The position numbers and the translations under genes are program-made. Under the pieces are notes generated by a model. It worked only from the letters and a program-made list of their open reading frames with translations. It made no database searches and was not told the DNA's origin. From Helianthus annuus (taxonomy: Eukaryota; Streptophyta; Magnoliopsida; Asterales; Asteraceae), in assembly GCF_002127325.2 (NCBI RefSeq), contig NC_035449.2, forward strand, positions 77,600,693-77,664,692: a stretch of 64,000 bases of DNA, given 5' to 3'. This document shows positions 20,743 to 30,561 of the stretch, piece by piece; position 1 is the stretch's first letter, and each line of letters opens with the position of its first letter.

Positions 20743-21892
20743 AGTGACGTCATGGCACGTATTGAGACAACGGTAAACACATCAGTTCATAATCGATATG
20801 TTCGGGTGGGAATCACCCCAGTCCGTTCAGTCGTCTGTTCGTGATAGTGCTTATGTCCGAATCCGTACTCCGGTCACCTTCTCCGGCAACAATCCTTTTC
20901 CAAACCAACTTCAGACTAATCATCAAGTCTATAGTCCGTTTAGATCCAGATCCCACCGTTTATAAGTAAATGTTTGAGAAAAGATGAAAGAAAGCATAAG
21001 TTTTAGTTGGAAAGTCTACATTTAGTAAGGATTTAGCGTAAAAACACATGAAATTCCTTAGATTTGAGCTAGATCTCGACTAGAATGATGTCACACAGTA
21101 ATTTATTACAACCGCCATGATGACATCACCTTCAAGAGCTCAAATCTTGGGGGATTTCACGGTGAAAAGTGAGATTTCAAAGGAGAATCATGTAGAGGAT
21201 AACGTGTAGCTCAAGGATGTATAAGAATCTAGTGTAAAACGTACCGAAATCGCCGAGAAATGGAAGAAAAGAGGAGTGCGTGCGTCTGGTCGAGTGAGGC
21301 TGTCACATCAGTGAGAATGGTGATGTGACAGGCCTATTTATAGTGCTAGAGTGAGTGAAGGCGGTGTGCAACGGTTCGCCTGGCAGCTCGGTAGAATGGC
21401 CATCCGATCGGTTGGTCATCCAATCGGATTGTCATTCGGCCAATCCCATCTTTTTCGTTTAACCGTCTTTGATTCATTTTGCGATTTAGATTAAGCATTG
21501 CGTTGCGTATTATTGTGTAATAGTATCACATGACTAGATTACATTATTTAACACAAACGATTTTAAGTTTTATAGTTTTCGCCAGTGACAAGACTCTAGT
21601 CCCTCGTTCAACCAAGTCTCAAGTCTCACGAGCCTCAAGAGTCAAGCACCAAAGTATCAAGAGTCAAGAGTCTAGTCTTCCAAGTAGCATGTATCAAGTG
21701 TCAAGAATCAAGCATCAAGTATCTAGTTTAAGTGTCAAGCCTCATAGTATTAAGTATCAAGCATCTAGATTTAAACATCACAAGAATCTAGTATATAGCA
21801 TAAGATTCACCAAGTATCAAAAGTATCAATGACCACATAGTTCAGGGACTAAAATTGACAATATCTAAAAGTCTAGGGACGCAGGTGTTACA
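20743..21892 (-). repeat. LTR of gypsy element A, second part
   Basis: This resumes the LTR interrupted at 5186 and ends ggtgttaca at 21892. It contains inverted relatives of the gatcggatgg units (21395-21440) and a degenerate run of tcaagtatcaag-like words at 21600-21830. Beyond it lies more gypsy internal sequence rather than unrelated flank. Confidence 0.8.
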
Positions 21893-22143
21893 GTCTCCCC
21901 TCCTTTAGGAGATTTCGTCCCCGAAATCTAGGAAGAAGACTGCTCGAAGAGCTGCGGATACTTGGTTTTCATCACTTTTCAGTTCCCAAGTGAATTCGGC
22001 GCCACGCTTTCCTTCCCAACGAACCTTGACGATGGGAATTTTGCTGCGCCTCAGTCGCTTGACTCCCTGATCCATGATTTTAACCTGTTTCTCCACAAAG
22101 TGTACAGCTTCGTTTATTTGCAAGTCTTCAAGGGGAATCAAAT
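21893..22143 (-). pseudogene. Pol 3' end (chromodomain) of a gypsy element, truncated
   Basis: The minus strand encodes VIPLEDLQIN-like residues, then FVEKQVKIMDQGVKRL, IPIVKVRWEGKRGAEFTWEL, the C-terminal chromodomain-like block, followed by a purine-rich tract abutting the LTR at 21892. It reads toward that LTR, so for this fragment the LTR is a 3' LTR, while for the gag-pol at 1-2109 the same LTR is a 5' LTR. The sequence to the right of about 22143 is unrelated, so the internal region is cut. Confidence 0.8.
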
Positions 22144-22199
22144 ACATCAAAAAAACTCAGAGCAAATCAAATTACCATGTGCGGATCCGACAATTAATT

Positions 22200-22440
22200 G
22201 ACAATAGTGCCTTTAATATCTTCACCACCATAACATTGCGAACGAGCATCTCAAAATTTTCAAATTTGACTTTATTACCTGAATAGAAACTGAGTGGCTG
22301 CGGCTTTCGAACTCGCACCATAAGTTTGACAGATTTCTCCATTGGTTCTTTGTCGTCACATGTGGTTCATCCTCCGATGGCTTTACCTTCGCCAAAACCC
22401 TACCTTTATCTGATTTCACCGGTTACATATCTAGAGAAAA
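22200..22440 (-). other. Possible truncated 5' exon of a host gene
   Basis: On the minus strand a pyrimidine-rich leader with a CT microsatellite (22441-22490) precedes an ATG near 22345. The frame VKLMVRVRKPQPLSFYS then meets cagGTAATAAAG, a possible splice donor. A second overlapping frame (22222-22419) is also open. I recognise no family. The gypsy fragment begins about 60-100 bases beyond, so if this was a gene it has lost the rest. Confidence 0.25.
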
Positions 22441-22454
22441 AAAGAGAGAAAAAA

Positions 22455-22485
<31 letters not shown>

Positions 22486-22490
22486 AGAGA
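22441..22490. repeat. GA microsatellite and poly-G
   Basis: Gaga repeats run into gggggggg. Such tracts are frequent in plant 5' leaders and are length-unstable. Confidence 0.9.
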
Positions 22491-22499
22491 CGTGTGATT

Positions 22500-23176
22500 T
22501 GATTTCAAAACGCTAGGGTTTCATGTGCTTTGAAATTTGAATGAATATTTTGCCCGCCCAAGAGATTTCAGGATCTTTGAAAGAATCCAATTGCTCTTTA
22601 GATCATTGTACAACAAGCTTTAAAGGCTTGTATCCTTTAAAAAGGTGTAAAATGAACAAACCTGCCATTCGAATATGCATATTATATATAGTATATGTAT
22701 AGTATACGTACATATAAATAGATACATATCTATAATTTAAACGAGCACCTTTTATCTTTATCTTTATATAAATATAACTACTGATATATTCATTAAAATT
22801 AACCGAACAAACATAAACAAACAAACATATACAGACATAAATAAACGAACATTAACAAACTTCTCACCTCCGAATATTTTGATCTTGGATTAGTGATTCC
22901 TTTTGAGATTTTGATTTCATTTTGAAATATAAGCAGTTCACGTACAATTTATATACATTCGGTTCGTTTGAGAGCCTACTTTTAAGAGTCATGGTGCGTC
23001 TTATTGGTGGTGGTAAGCCTTAATATGTGAGCTTGGTATAGATTAATGAAAACCTCATCAAGTATTGCATATCTACCATCAATCTATAAGAGTATAATGA
23101 AACTAAATACAAATTAAACCTAATAGATTCATATTTCCTATTTACGGTAGAGATATTACAATATACTATAACTATA
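22500..23176. other. AT-rich spacer without recognised features
   Basis: Only AT-rich sequence and short tandem runs are visible (ata/tata words at 22675-22750, aaac-type repeats at 22800-22860). I see no supported gene or transposon end. Confidence 0.5.
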
Positions 23177-23185
23177 TTTATTATA

Positions 23186-24526
23186 GAGAAAAATGCTCAG
23201 ATAATCTCTGTGGTTTGCCCATTTTTCACCTTTAATCCCTAACTTTGTAAAATTACACCTATAGTCCCTAGTTTTTGAATTTCGTTCCCGGATAGTCCCT
23301 GGCGAAGATGGGGGTTAGTTTTTGGTCTTAGGTGCGTGTGAAATGACAAAAATACCCTTACTGTCAAATTAATAACTAAAAAGTAAAAAGAAATGTAATT
23401 AATATTTTAAAATTCATGTGGGACTCACCACCCCCTACCCACTTCATCTTCCCCACTCCACACCACCACCACCACCACCACCATCTCCACCTTCAACCAT
23501 CTACACCCCCCACCCCCACACACACACTTCACCATAAAAGATAATCATCAATAAATGACAAAAACAAAGACTGAATAGCCAAAAGTTCATCAGACAATAA
23601 TGGAAGAATACGAATATTTATAAGCACTCAACTGTTATCATTCAAACCATGAAAATAATTCACATCATTCGTATCTCTCGGTTATCAAATTAACAAGAAT
23701 GGTTCGCAAAAACAAACCAGAAATCAAATCCAATCGAACAAAAACATAAGCTAATCATAGTAGGTTTATATAGAAGTAACCTTCAAGCAATTAGCACACA
23801 ACCAAGACATGAAACACAATTATTCATGATGAAAAATCAATTCCATATAACAACCAGATGAGCTGATTTGAAATCAAATCTTTGCAGACAAGTTAACTAT
23901 AAAATCAAACAATTTCAGTCTCAAACTAAGCAAAATCAATGATTTCACGACAAATTAATCCTGAAGTTGACGTTTACCTCAAATTACGCAGCACATATAT
24001 TCAGAAATAGGCAATGTGATCAGCAAGATGAGATGATTTGAAACCGAATCGATTCAGAGTTCGTTGTTCTTCATAACTCTTGATAATCGGATAGAGGTAT
24101 GAAATCGCTTACCGATGTCTGAAATCGAAGGGTGATGTTGGTAGAAGTCAAATAAAGCCAAAAGTTTGTGGGAGTGGTGGTTACGGTGAAGTGGGGGGGG
24201 GGGGGTAGATGGTGGTGGTGGTTGAAGGTGGAGATGGTGGTGTGGAGTGGAGTGGGGAAGATGAAGTGTGTAGGGTAGGTGGTGGGTCCCACATAAATTG
24301 TAAAATATTAATTGCATTTTTTTTAATTTTTTAGTTATTAATTTAACAGCAATGGTATTTTTGTCATTTCACACGCATCTAACACCAAAAAACTAACCCC
24401 CATCCACGTCAGGGACTATCCGGGAACGAAATTCAAAAACTTTGGGACTATAGTTATAATTTTAGAAAATTAGAGACTAAGGGTGAAAAATAGGAAAATT
24501 ACAAGAACTATCCGGGCATTTTTCTC
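23186..24526. mobile_element. Mutator-like element with about 340-bp inverted ends
   Basis: The ends gagaaaaatgctc... and ...gcatttttctc form long inverted repeats. They include the ccatctccaccttcaacc/ggttgaaggtggagatgg segments, so pairing reaches inward to about 23530 and 24190. A perfect 9-bp duplication, tttattata, flanks it (23177-23185, 24527-24535), the length used by Mutator elements. The middle 650 bp shows no transposase and no recognised gene fragment. It shares subterminal words (agtccctgtggtttg, cgttcccggatagtccct) with the element at 37339-38790. Just outside the right end, the last 11 bases plus the duplication recur (gcatttttctctttattata near 24540-24560). Confidence 0.9.
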
Positions 24527-24535
24527 TTTATTATA

Positions 24536-25245
24536 TCTGCATTTTTCTCTTTATTATATCTAATACTAGGTCTTAATAAATTAGGTTGTGTTCTAACGCC
24601 TCATATTAGGTTCTAATAAGTTATAGTGGCTCATTCATATCTTAAGGGAACCCGTTGATTCTTAAGAGTCACGAGACCTTTTAATTGAATACAATAACCA
24701 TTAATATGTCATGTTAGGTCTTAATATGATAGATTTTATTGTTATGACTCATATTATATCGTAATTGAGTTATAATAGTTGAAAGTAACCACATGTTTAA
24801 TATGCTTGCTAAAATACCTAATCAATAATGATAACGGACTAAAAAAGATGTTTGGTTCCAATTAAAGTCTCACAACACATTCATTTTGCGTGAGACATGG
24901 ATAGAAATGTTGCGTCCTTAAGTCCCTTTTCTTTTTTTTTTTCTTTTTTTTTTTTTACCGTTCGACAAAATTTATTTTATTAATTATAGCAAGATGCTAC
25001 ACACCAAACATACATAAGTTCCTTTTTCTTAATTCATATATTTGTACTTTGTTGAAATTTTACACTTAAACATAGTACTTGTATTTGTTACTAAAAACAG
25101 ATCATCTCATGTATATCCGGAGCATAATTATACTAAATTTAATAAGTTTGCAATTTTTATTTAATATTTATAGAAATAAATAATCTATTAAATATATTAC
25201 CTATATATTAAAATTAGAATGGAATGAATAATAACATCATTAAGA
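24536..25245. other. AT-rich spacer
   Basis: No gene is visible. Apart from the short repeat of the Mutator-like end near 24540, there is a pyrimidine run (24920-24957) and AT-rich sequence. Confidence 0.5.
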
Positions 25246-25249
25246 GATT

Positions 25250-26250
25250 AGTAAATGGTATCGGATACCGATACCGGTATCAAGTTTACCAAACCGGTGT
25301 ATTTTCGGTACCGGTTCGGCACCGGTATTCACCGGTTTTTACCCTCAAATACTGATGCCGTACCAGTATCGACCGGTACCGAACCGTACCAGGTATATTC
25401 GATACCAGTACCCACTTTTGGGATTTCGGTAACGGTATTTACCGACCAGTATTGAACCGTACCGTACCAGGTATATTCGGTACCGGTACCCATTTTTGGA
25501 GATTTTGGTAACGATATATTCGGTACCGGTTGGTACCGACCTCATCAAATCCTGTAGCAGCGCAGCAATGCAAGTAATTGCCACATTTAGATTACTTTTC
25601 ATACACACAGTAAGTAAATTGTATTTCGTTTGAATGAGATTTTATATACGCAACAACTTATTTTGCTTTCTTTTTTGTCTTTTTCTGTAATGAATGAATT
25701 GTAGCATGTAAAATTAACGTGGATATTTAGAATATTGATGAGCAAATCGTATCAAATCCTGTAATCAAACCGGTTTCGTATCGGTACCAAATTTACTATA
25801 CCAAATCATTTCGGTACCAATTTGGTACCCAGCTTTTGGCGTTTTCAGAATCGTAACTTTCGGTTCGACACCGGTCTAGCACCATACCTATATTTATTTA
25901 TTTTTACCTTCAAATACCATACCGTATTGTACCGAGCATTTTCAGTGCCGGTACCTAATTTCGATGATTTTCTGGATCGGTACTTTCGGTGCCGTTACCG
26001 GTAGCGAGCTCATCCATATTTTAACGTATTAGCACCGTAATAACTGAACTGAAAACAACCAAATTTCCAACGTGTAGGACGTGTGGGTCCTATTATTATA
26101 TATTAGATTATTTAAAATCGTTTTTTAGGACGGAGTGACTATCCTTACCACGTTATTTTTATTTATATTTTAATATTCGGTATCTGCTTACCGTTGCTGA
26201 CACGCCTTTGGTTCCCCGCCGCAACGCGCTGGCGAAAAATCAAGTAGTTT
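25250..26250. mobile_element. Probable non-autonomous Helitron with GGTACCG clusters
   Basis: Dense ggtaccg/cggtacc/accggt words fill 25255-25545 and 25760-26010. The stretch 25500-25620 is the reverse complement of 58740-58850 for about 100 bases (tactgtgtgta... and attgctgc...ctacagg), showing a repeated family. At 26215-26250 a GC-rich hairpin-like sequence (ccgccgcaacgcgctggcg) resembles the 3' hairpin of the related copies at 42535 and 59098. Here the terminal CTAG is not intact, so the boundary is uncertain. Confidence 0.5.
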
Positions 26251-26254
26251 GATT

Positions 26255-27170
26255 TAATACGGTTATGGCCTTAATATCATCACCCTATAGCATTATTTGT
26301 TTAACCACTGTTATTCAGCTAATCACTTTCTGGTCTTAAAATACTACACAATATAATTCTGACACCTATGCTGGTTTTATCAATATCATAAGACCATAAT
26401 ACAATATAATATGCAATATTATGCATGAGCAAAATGATAACTCCCTTGATGGCCACCATTCCATTTCCATCATGTTCTAATTAAGTATTAACCCTCACGA
26501 GAAACATAAGTAGAACTGTAGAAGAAAGATCAAAGAAATCTACTATTAATTAATAATATTATTATATTAATAAATAAATTTCCATACTATTAATTAGCAA
26601 GTTTTTGGTGTTTCATGATGTTGTATTTCATGCATAGGTGGATTTTGGAAACTATTTGATTTTTCACTTTAACCTAAATATTTTCATCTTGCATTTTAAC
26701 CATTTTGATATTTTTTTTTTCACTTTTAACTAAATGTTTTTCATCATTTGCAATTTAACCTTAATATTTTTATCTTTCGCAAGTTTTTTGGTTTGTTCTA
26801 CATTTAGTGAGATAACACGCCACAATGTACGTGTGGAGTTCAACATTTTTTCGTTTATTTTTTCTCGTTTGACAAGTCCGTTGTAACGCATCTATTTTTC
26901 CTGTTTTTGTATTAAGCTGCTACTCTCACTCACTCTCTCACATTATATTAATAACTATGCCATTTTTGTAAGTAACGTAAAAACATATTTTAATAGTGAA
27001 TACATAATACAAATAGTTTATTCACCGGCGAATCAGATTCTTACCGGACATTCTTTTTAGCTTAACTACAAGAAAATTACCATGTAAAAATGTTTATAAG
27101 AAAGATCGGATGAAATAATAAAATAGTTTTTAAATAAAGGGGTTGGGTAAATACACCCCCTTTTTTACTA
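26255..27170. other. AT-rich spacer
   Basis: No gene is recognisable. At 26650-26800 a phrase like cactttaacctaaatattttcatc repeats three times with decay (cattttaaccatttt, cacttttaactaaatg), possibly a small transposon relic. Confidence 0.4.
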
Positions 27171-27179
27171 GTTAAACTA

Positions 27180-27830
27180 AACTAGTGCTATTAAATCCGC
27201 GCGTTGCGCGGTGGGTGGGTATCAGTTCGTTTAATTACAGTACTCACACTCGTTATAGCAACCAATAGAGAAAAAAAATCATGATATGACTAAAAGTATA
27301 CTAACACAGCGGGAATTTGATCGGTATCGGTTTATTTTGTTACGTCACCTACACTCATTACAGCAACCCATAGAGAAAAAAAATCTTGATATGATCAAAA
27401 AATACTGATACGTGAATTACATCGATAAAAAACAAACGCAAGTTACATAAGACTATGGGGTATGGGGCGGGGGTTGGTTACAAACGCCCACGTCACCACC
27501 CCGGGTAAGCTTGGGTTTCGGCGTGGGCCCTTAGGCGGGGGTTTCAGCCCGGACGTTGAGCGGGGCTACGAACATGACATGGCGGAACCTCGTTGGCCAA
27601 GAGCACTAGCCCTTTGAAATTGGTTTTTTTCCACGCCACCCCAGCCACGCCCCACCATACCCCTTTGAAATTGGCTTTCGGTATTGGGTGCCACATACTC
27701 CACGTGTCGCACCATGCCCCCAACCCACACCCCACCATACGCCACGGTCTAAGATATATAAAAGAACCACATAACATATGTAAAATACCACTAAATATCA
27801 CATATAAAAAAACTTAAAAACAAATATACT
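27180..27830 (-). mobile_element. Helitron-type 3' end with a Harbinger-like GC-rich insertion
   Basis: On the minus strand, ccgcgcaacgcgcgg (a perfect hairpin) is followed 11 bases later by CTAGT, the structure of a Helitron 3' terminus; on the plus strand it lies at 27190-27222. Within the same stretch, 27455-27600 (ggggtatggggcgggg, cccacgtcaccaccccgggt, cttgggtttcggcg) is a sequence that recurs at 58235-58400 and 58460-58545. There it is joined to a piece of Harbinger ORF1. Boundaries other than the CTAG end are not visible. Confidence 0.5.
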
Positions 27831-28325
27831 GTTCATTCACTTTATCTACTTTATCTTTTATTAGTATACAATTCTTTTAAAAAATTATTACATCCTTTAG
27901 GTGGTAGATGCTTCCATTTTTCAATAGTTAAAATTTTTTTTTTCGCGTTCAAATGTAGTATAAAAAGTTGAAATTAAACATTAGTGCTATTGTTCAATGA
28001 AAGTTTTTTTTTATTAAGCTTAAAATTTAACAATGAAAGAGATGATTCATATTTATAAGGTTATACACTTACGAATTTATCAAATAAATTGCTTAAGAAG
28101 ATTTATTAGTACAACTAATGATGAAAACCAAACTAATTAAGATTTTATATTTTAAACTTAATTAAGATGATTTTGCTTTAGAGAAAATAAGAAAGTATTT
28201 GTTTTTCTAGGGTTTTGTACCCATCTGTAATAATATTAGAGAAAAATAAATGTCTATAACCATTTGATACGCTTTCCATATGTGGCCACGAATCTACGTT
28301 TGCTCACGTATGATATTTCACTCCT
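27831..28325. other. AT-rich upstream spacer of the cysteine-rich peptide locus
   Basis: No gene is visible. From about 28258 it contains the first of two direct-repeat segments that flank the peptide gene (second near 29316). Confidence 0.5.
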
Positions 28326-28329
28326 ATTA

Positions 28330-28412
28330 ACACATGTAAAAACTTGTGAGAGGAGATCTTAGGTTCAAATCCTACCGACAACATGAATAAAAAGAAAATT
28401 GCCGTTAAAAAA
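28330..28412 (+). mobile_element. SINE-like, tRNA-derived fragment
   Basis: Gagatcttaggttcaaatcc contains GGTTCAAATCC, a match to the RNA polymerase III B box, and an A-rich tail (gttaaaaaaac) follows about 60 bases later. A short body ending in an A-run after a B box is the layout of plant SINEs. The A box and full 5' end are not clear, so this may be a truncated copy. Confidence 0.4.
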
Positions 28413-28775
28413 ACACATGTAAATATGAGTAAAATAAAACACATGTAAATATGAGTAAAATGCACTGGAACGTTTTTTATTCACGTATCATCACAAACTC
28501 GTCCCTTTGGTTGTAGTTTCCCACAAAAAGTAAATATCTACGATATGTTGCACTTAAATCGTGTATTGCCTTTTTACTCACGAATGAAAAAAACTATTGA
28601 AGGTTATCATTTATGCACAAACTAATTTTTAGCATTAAAAATGGTTATTTATGAAGAATAATACAATAGCATCAACATTAACGTAATGTCTAAAACTAAA
28701 ACACATTAAATATAAAACTTATGGGTTTTCATGGGAGAATTTGAGGCGCTTTTGGTACCACAATAATCCAAACCT

Positions 28776-28786
28776 CTCTATATATA
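28776..28786 (+). promoter_or_regulatory. TATA box of the cysteine-rich peptide gene
   Basis: Ctatatatatc lies 75-85 bases before the ATG at 28861, so a transcription start near 28810 would leave a leader of about 50 bases. It is the only strong TATA sequence directly upstream of the reading frame. Confidence 0.6.
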
Positions 28787-28860
28787 TCGAGGCAAGGCAA
28801 CTAATCTTGGTGCAAAAGAAATCTTACCTTTTTGCATTTTGTGTTGTGTTCTTTTAAAAC

Positions 28861-29212
28861 ATGGTGAAAATTTCATTTACAATGGTGTTCGTGATCACGT
28901 TATATTTTTCCTTCTCGAGTAAGTTAGTGTCATCCGTCCTTAATTGGGGTTGCGTTTTGAGTTTACACTAATGAATTATGATGTGTAGGTTGGCAAGTCT
29001 CGGGTGGTTTGGTTGGAAAAGAATTGGGAGCGAGTCAACAAACACTCTATAAGACTGGTGGTAACCCTGTCATGAAGAAACTTACAATAATAGGTGATCC
29101 TTGTAATCCGGATAATGGTTGCCCAATGTATTGCCGAGTTGGGGTACCAGCATGTTGTAATGATAGATGCGATTGTAGTTGTAGCTTTAGTTGCCATTGT
29201 CCTAATTACTAG
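28861..29212 (+). CDS. Small secreted cysteine-rich peptide, two exons
   Basis: Exon 1 is 28861-28918 and exon 2 is 28989-29212, joined across a 70-nt GTAAGT...TGTAG intron that splits a Ser codon. The product is 93 aa. Residues 1-20 are a hydrophobic signal peptide (MVKISFTMVFVITLYFSFSS), so the peptide should be secreted. The mature part starts WQVSGGLVG and ends in a compact domain with ten cysteines: DPC, NGC, MYC, PACC, DRC, DC, SC, SC, HC. Five disulfides are possible. An intron right after the signal exon is common in plant defensin-like and other cysteine-rich peptide genes, but the spacing here does not match a family I know. It lies in transposon-rich DNA with a TATA box upstream. 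Existence as a gene is supported by signal, splice sites and cysteine density, not by homology. Confidence 0.7.
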
Positions 29213-29505
29213 TCAGCCCACTAGCTTGGATGTTGGTTTAAGTGATTACCATTAACATGTATAGTTACTCGCATCATCTTCGAAAACATTGAAAAATTGT
29301 GGCGTGTTCAAGTGAGTTATGGCCATTTGGTACACTTAACTCAATTACCGCGTATCTACGTTTGTTAACTGATTATATTTAATTCCTATTGATACATACA
29401 TTAATGAAGTAACATGCGACATTTAATGGTGTATCACTTTTTCACTCGCGTATCATCGCAAACTCGTTCATTTGGTTGTAGGTGTCCACAAAAATTAAAG
29501 AGTAA
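29213..29505. other. Downstream flank of the peptide gene, second direct repeat
   Basis: 29316-29500 repeats 28258-28530 in the same order with decay. The best match is cgtatcat-c-caaactcgt followed by tttggttgtag and ccacaaaaa. It suggests the peptide gene sits in an old tandem duplication. Confidence 0.5.
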
Positions 29506-29506
29506 A

Positions 29507-29660
29507 CTGCTCCCTGAGGTTTGGTCACTTCTGCCACTTTAGTCCAAAACTCAAATCTTTTAAATCTGGGTCCCTGTGGTTTTATTTTTGTTGTCATTTT
29601 CATCAAAAGCAAAATCTGGTCAAATATTTCCAGTTAACATCCAACTGTTTGTCTAGTCAA
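29507..29660. mobile_element. Lone terminus resembling the Mutator-like ends
   Basis: Gagtaaactgctccctgaggtttgg, followed by gggtccctgtggtttt, resembles the end of the element at 35403 and the subterminal phrase of those at 23186 and 37339. No matching inverted end was found nearby, so this is probably a broken copy. Confidence 0.4.
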
Positions 29661-30331
29661 AATCTGCTCGCATAATCAATACAATGAGACGTGTAGTTAA
29701 TCTATCAATTATCATAGTTTTCTATCCTTTTCACATAAAACCAATATCATTCTCGTAAAATCATAATTAAGCACACATTATTTCATGAAAAAAACATGTC
29801 ATGTACATCATATAACCCGATGGCCATACATCAATGTTTGACAGAAGCGAACTAAATATAGGTATGAAGGGTCGAGACAATTAGGATGAAACGATTGTAC
29901 CATTTCATGTATGCCGTGTACATACATCCCTTGGAGCCCTATATTGACAAATACACATACGTACATGACTACTACTACTTTAGCCTTATTTATTTACAAG
30001 TCTTATGGCCCAAGTTAATTACAAACTAAATACATAATAACAGTTTTGACCTTTTAACTAAATAACGGGATAGATACTAATAATAGCCCAATATGAAAAA
30101 AAAAAAAGTCCAATAATGGAGGTTATAAAAAATGAAAACCTTAAAAGACTCATTTATACTTCTTTAGAAAGCTTGTACAATCGATTAGTACCTTACACAT
30201 AAACTTATTGTATACATAAAGTTAAAAGACTTATGTTGGTTATACGCATAACCTTTTAGCTTTTTTAATAACAAACGCCTCACATACGTGATGTATATAC
30301 ATCACACATCAGCTTTTGGGTACAAGACACA
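29661..30331. other. AT-rich spacer
   Basis: No gene or transposon boundary is recognisable until the copia target duplication at 30332. Confidence 0.5.
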
Positions 30332-30336
30332 CTAGT

Positions 30337-30561
30337 TATAAGGATCTTAGTCAACCTTCTCCATATTTGGTTTATTCTCCTTGATTTGCTCTCCATAAAT
30401 TACTCCTACACAGCTGCATATTATCATATGACTTCGACATGCTTTTTGGCCTTTCCTTAATTTCATTTATCAACATCTTGTATTTATTCTTGATATCTCT
30501 ATTGTTTTTTTTACTCATCAATGAAAATATTGAGAATACTTTGATATCATCAAACATGAGA
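30337..30561 (+). repeat. 5' LTR of the gag-less copia element
   Basis: A 225-bp LTR. The final bases, aacATGAGA, contain an ATG in frame with pol and immediately precede the primer site. It is identical to 34052-34277 apart from one T in a homopolymer. Confidence 0.93.

Noticed and set aside
20647..20844. 65-codon frame at the right edge of element B
   Set aside because: It crosses the LTR end and the target duplication, so it is a chance frame over a transposon junction.
22222..22419. A confident host gene
   Set aside because: Two overlapping phases are open, no family is recognised, and any downstream exons are gone; kept only as a weak feature.
24054..24317. 87-codon Pro/His-rich frame on the minus strand
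   Set aside because: It translates the ggtggtggt-rich inverted end of the Mutator-like element.
28330..28412. A functional tRNA gene
   Set aside because: Only a B-box match and an A-rich tail are present; no cloverleaf could be formed, so it is listed as SINE-like.
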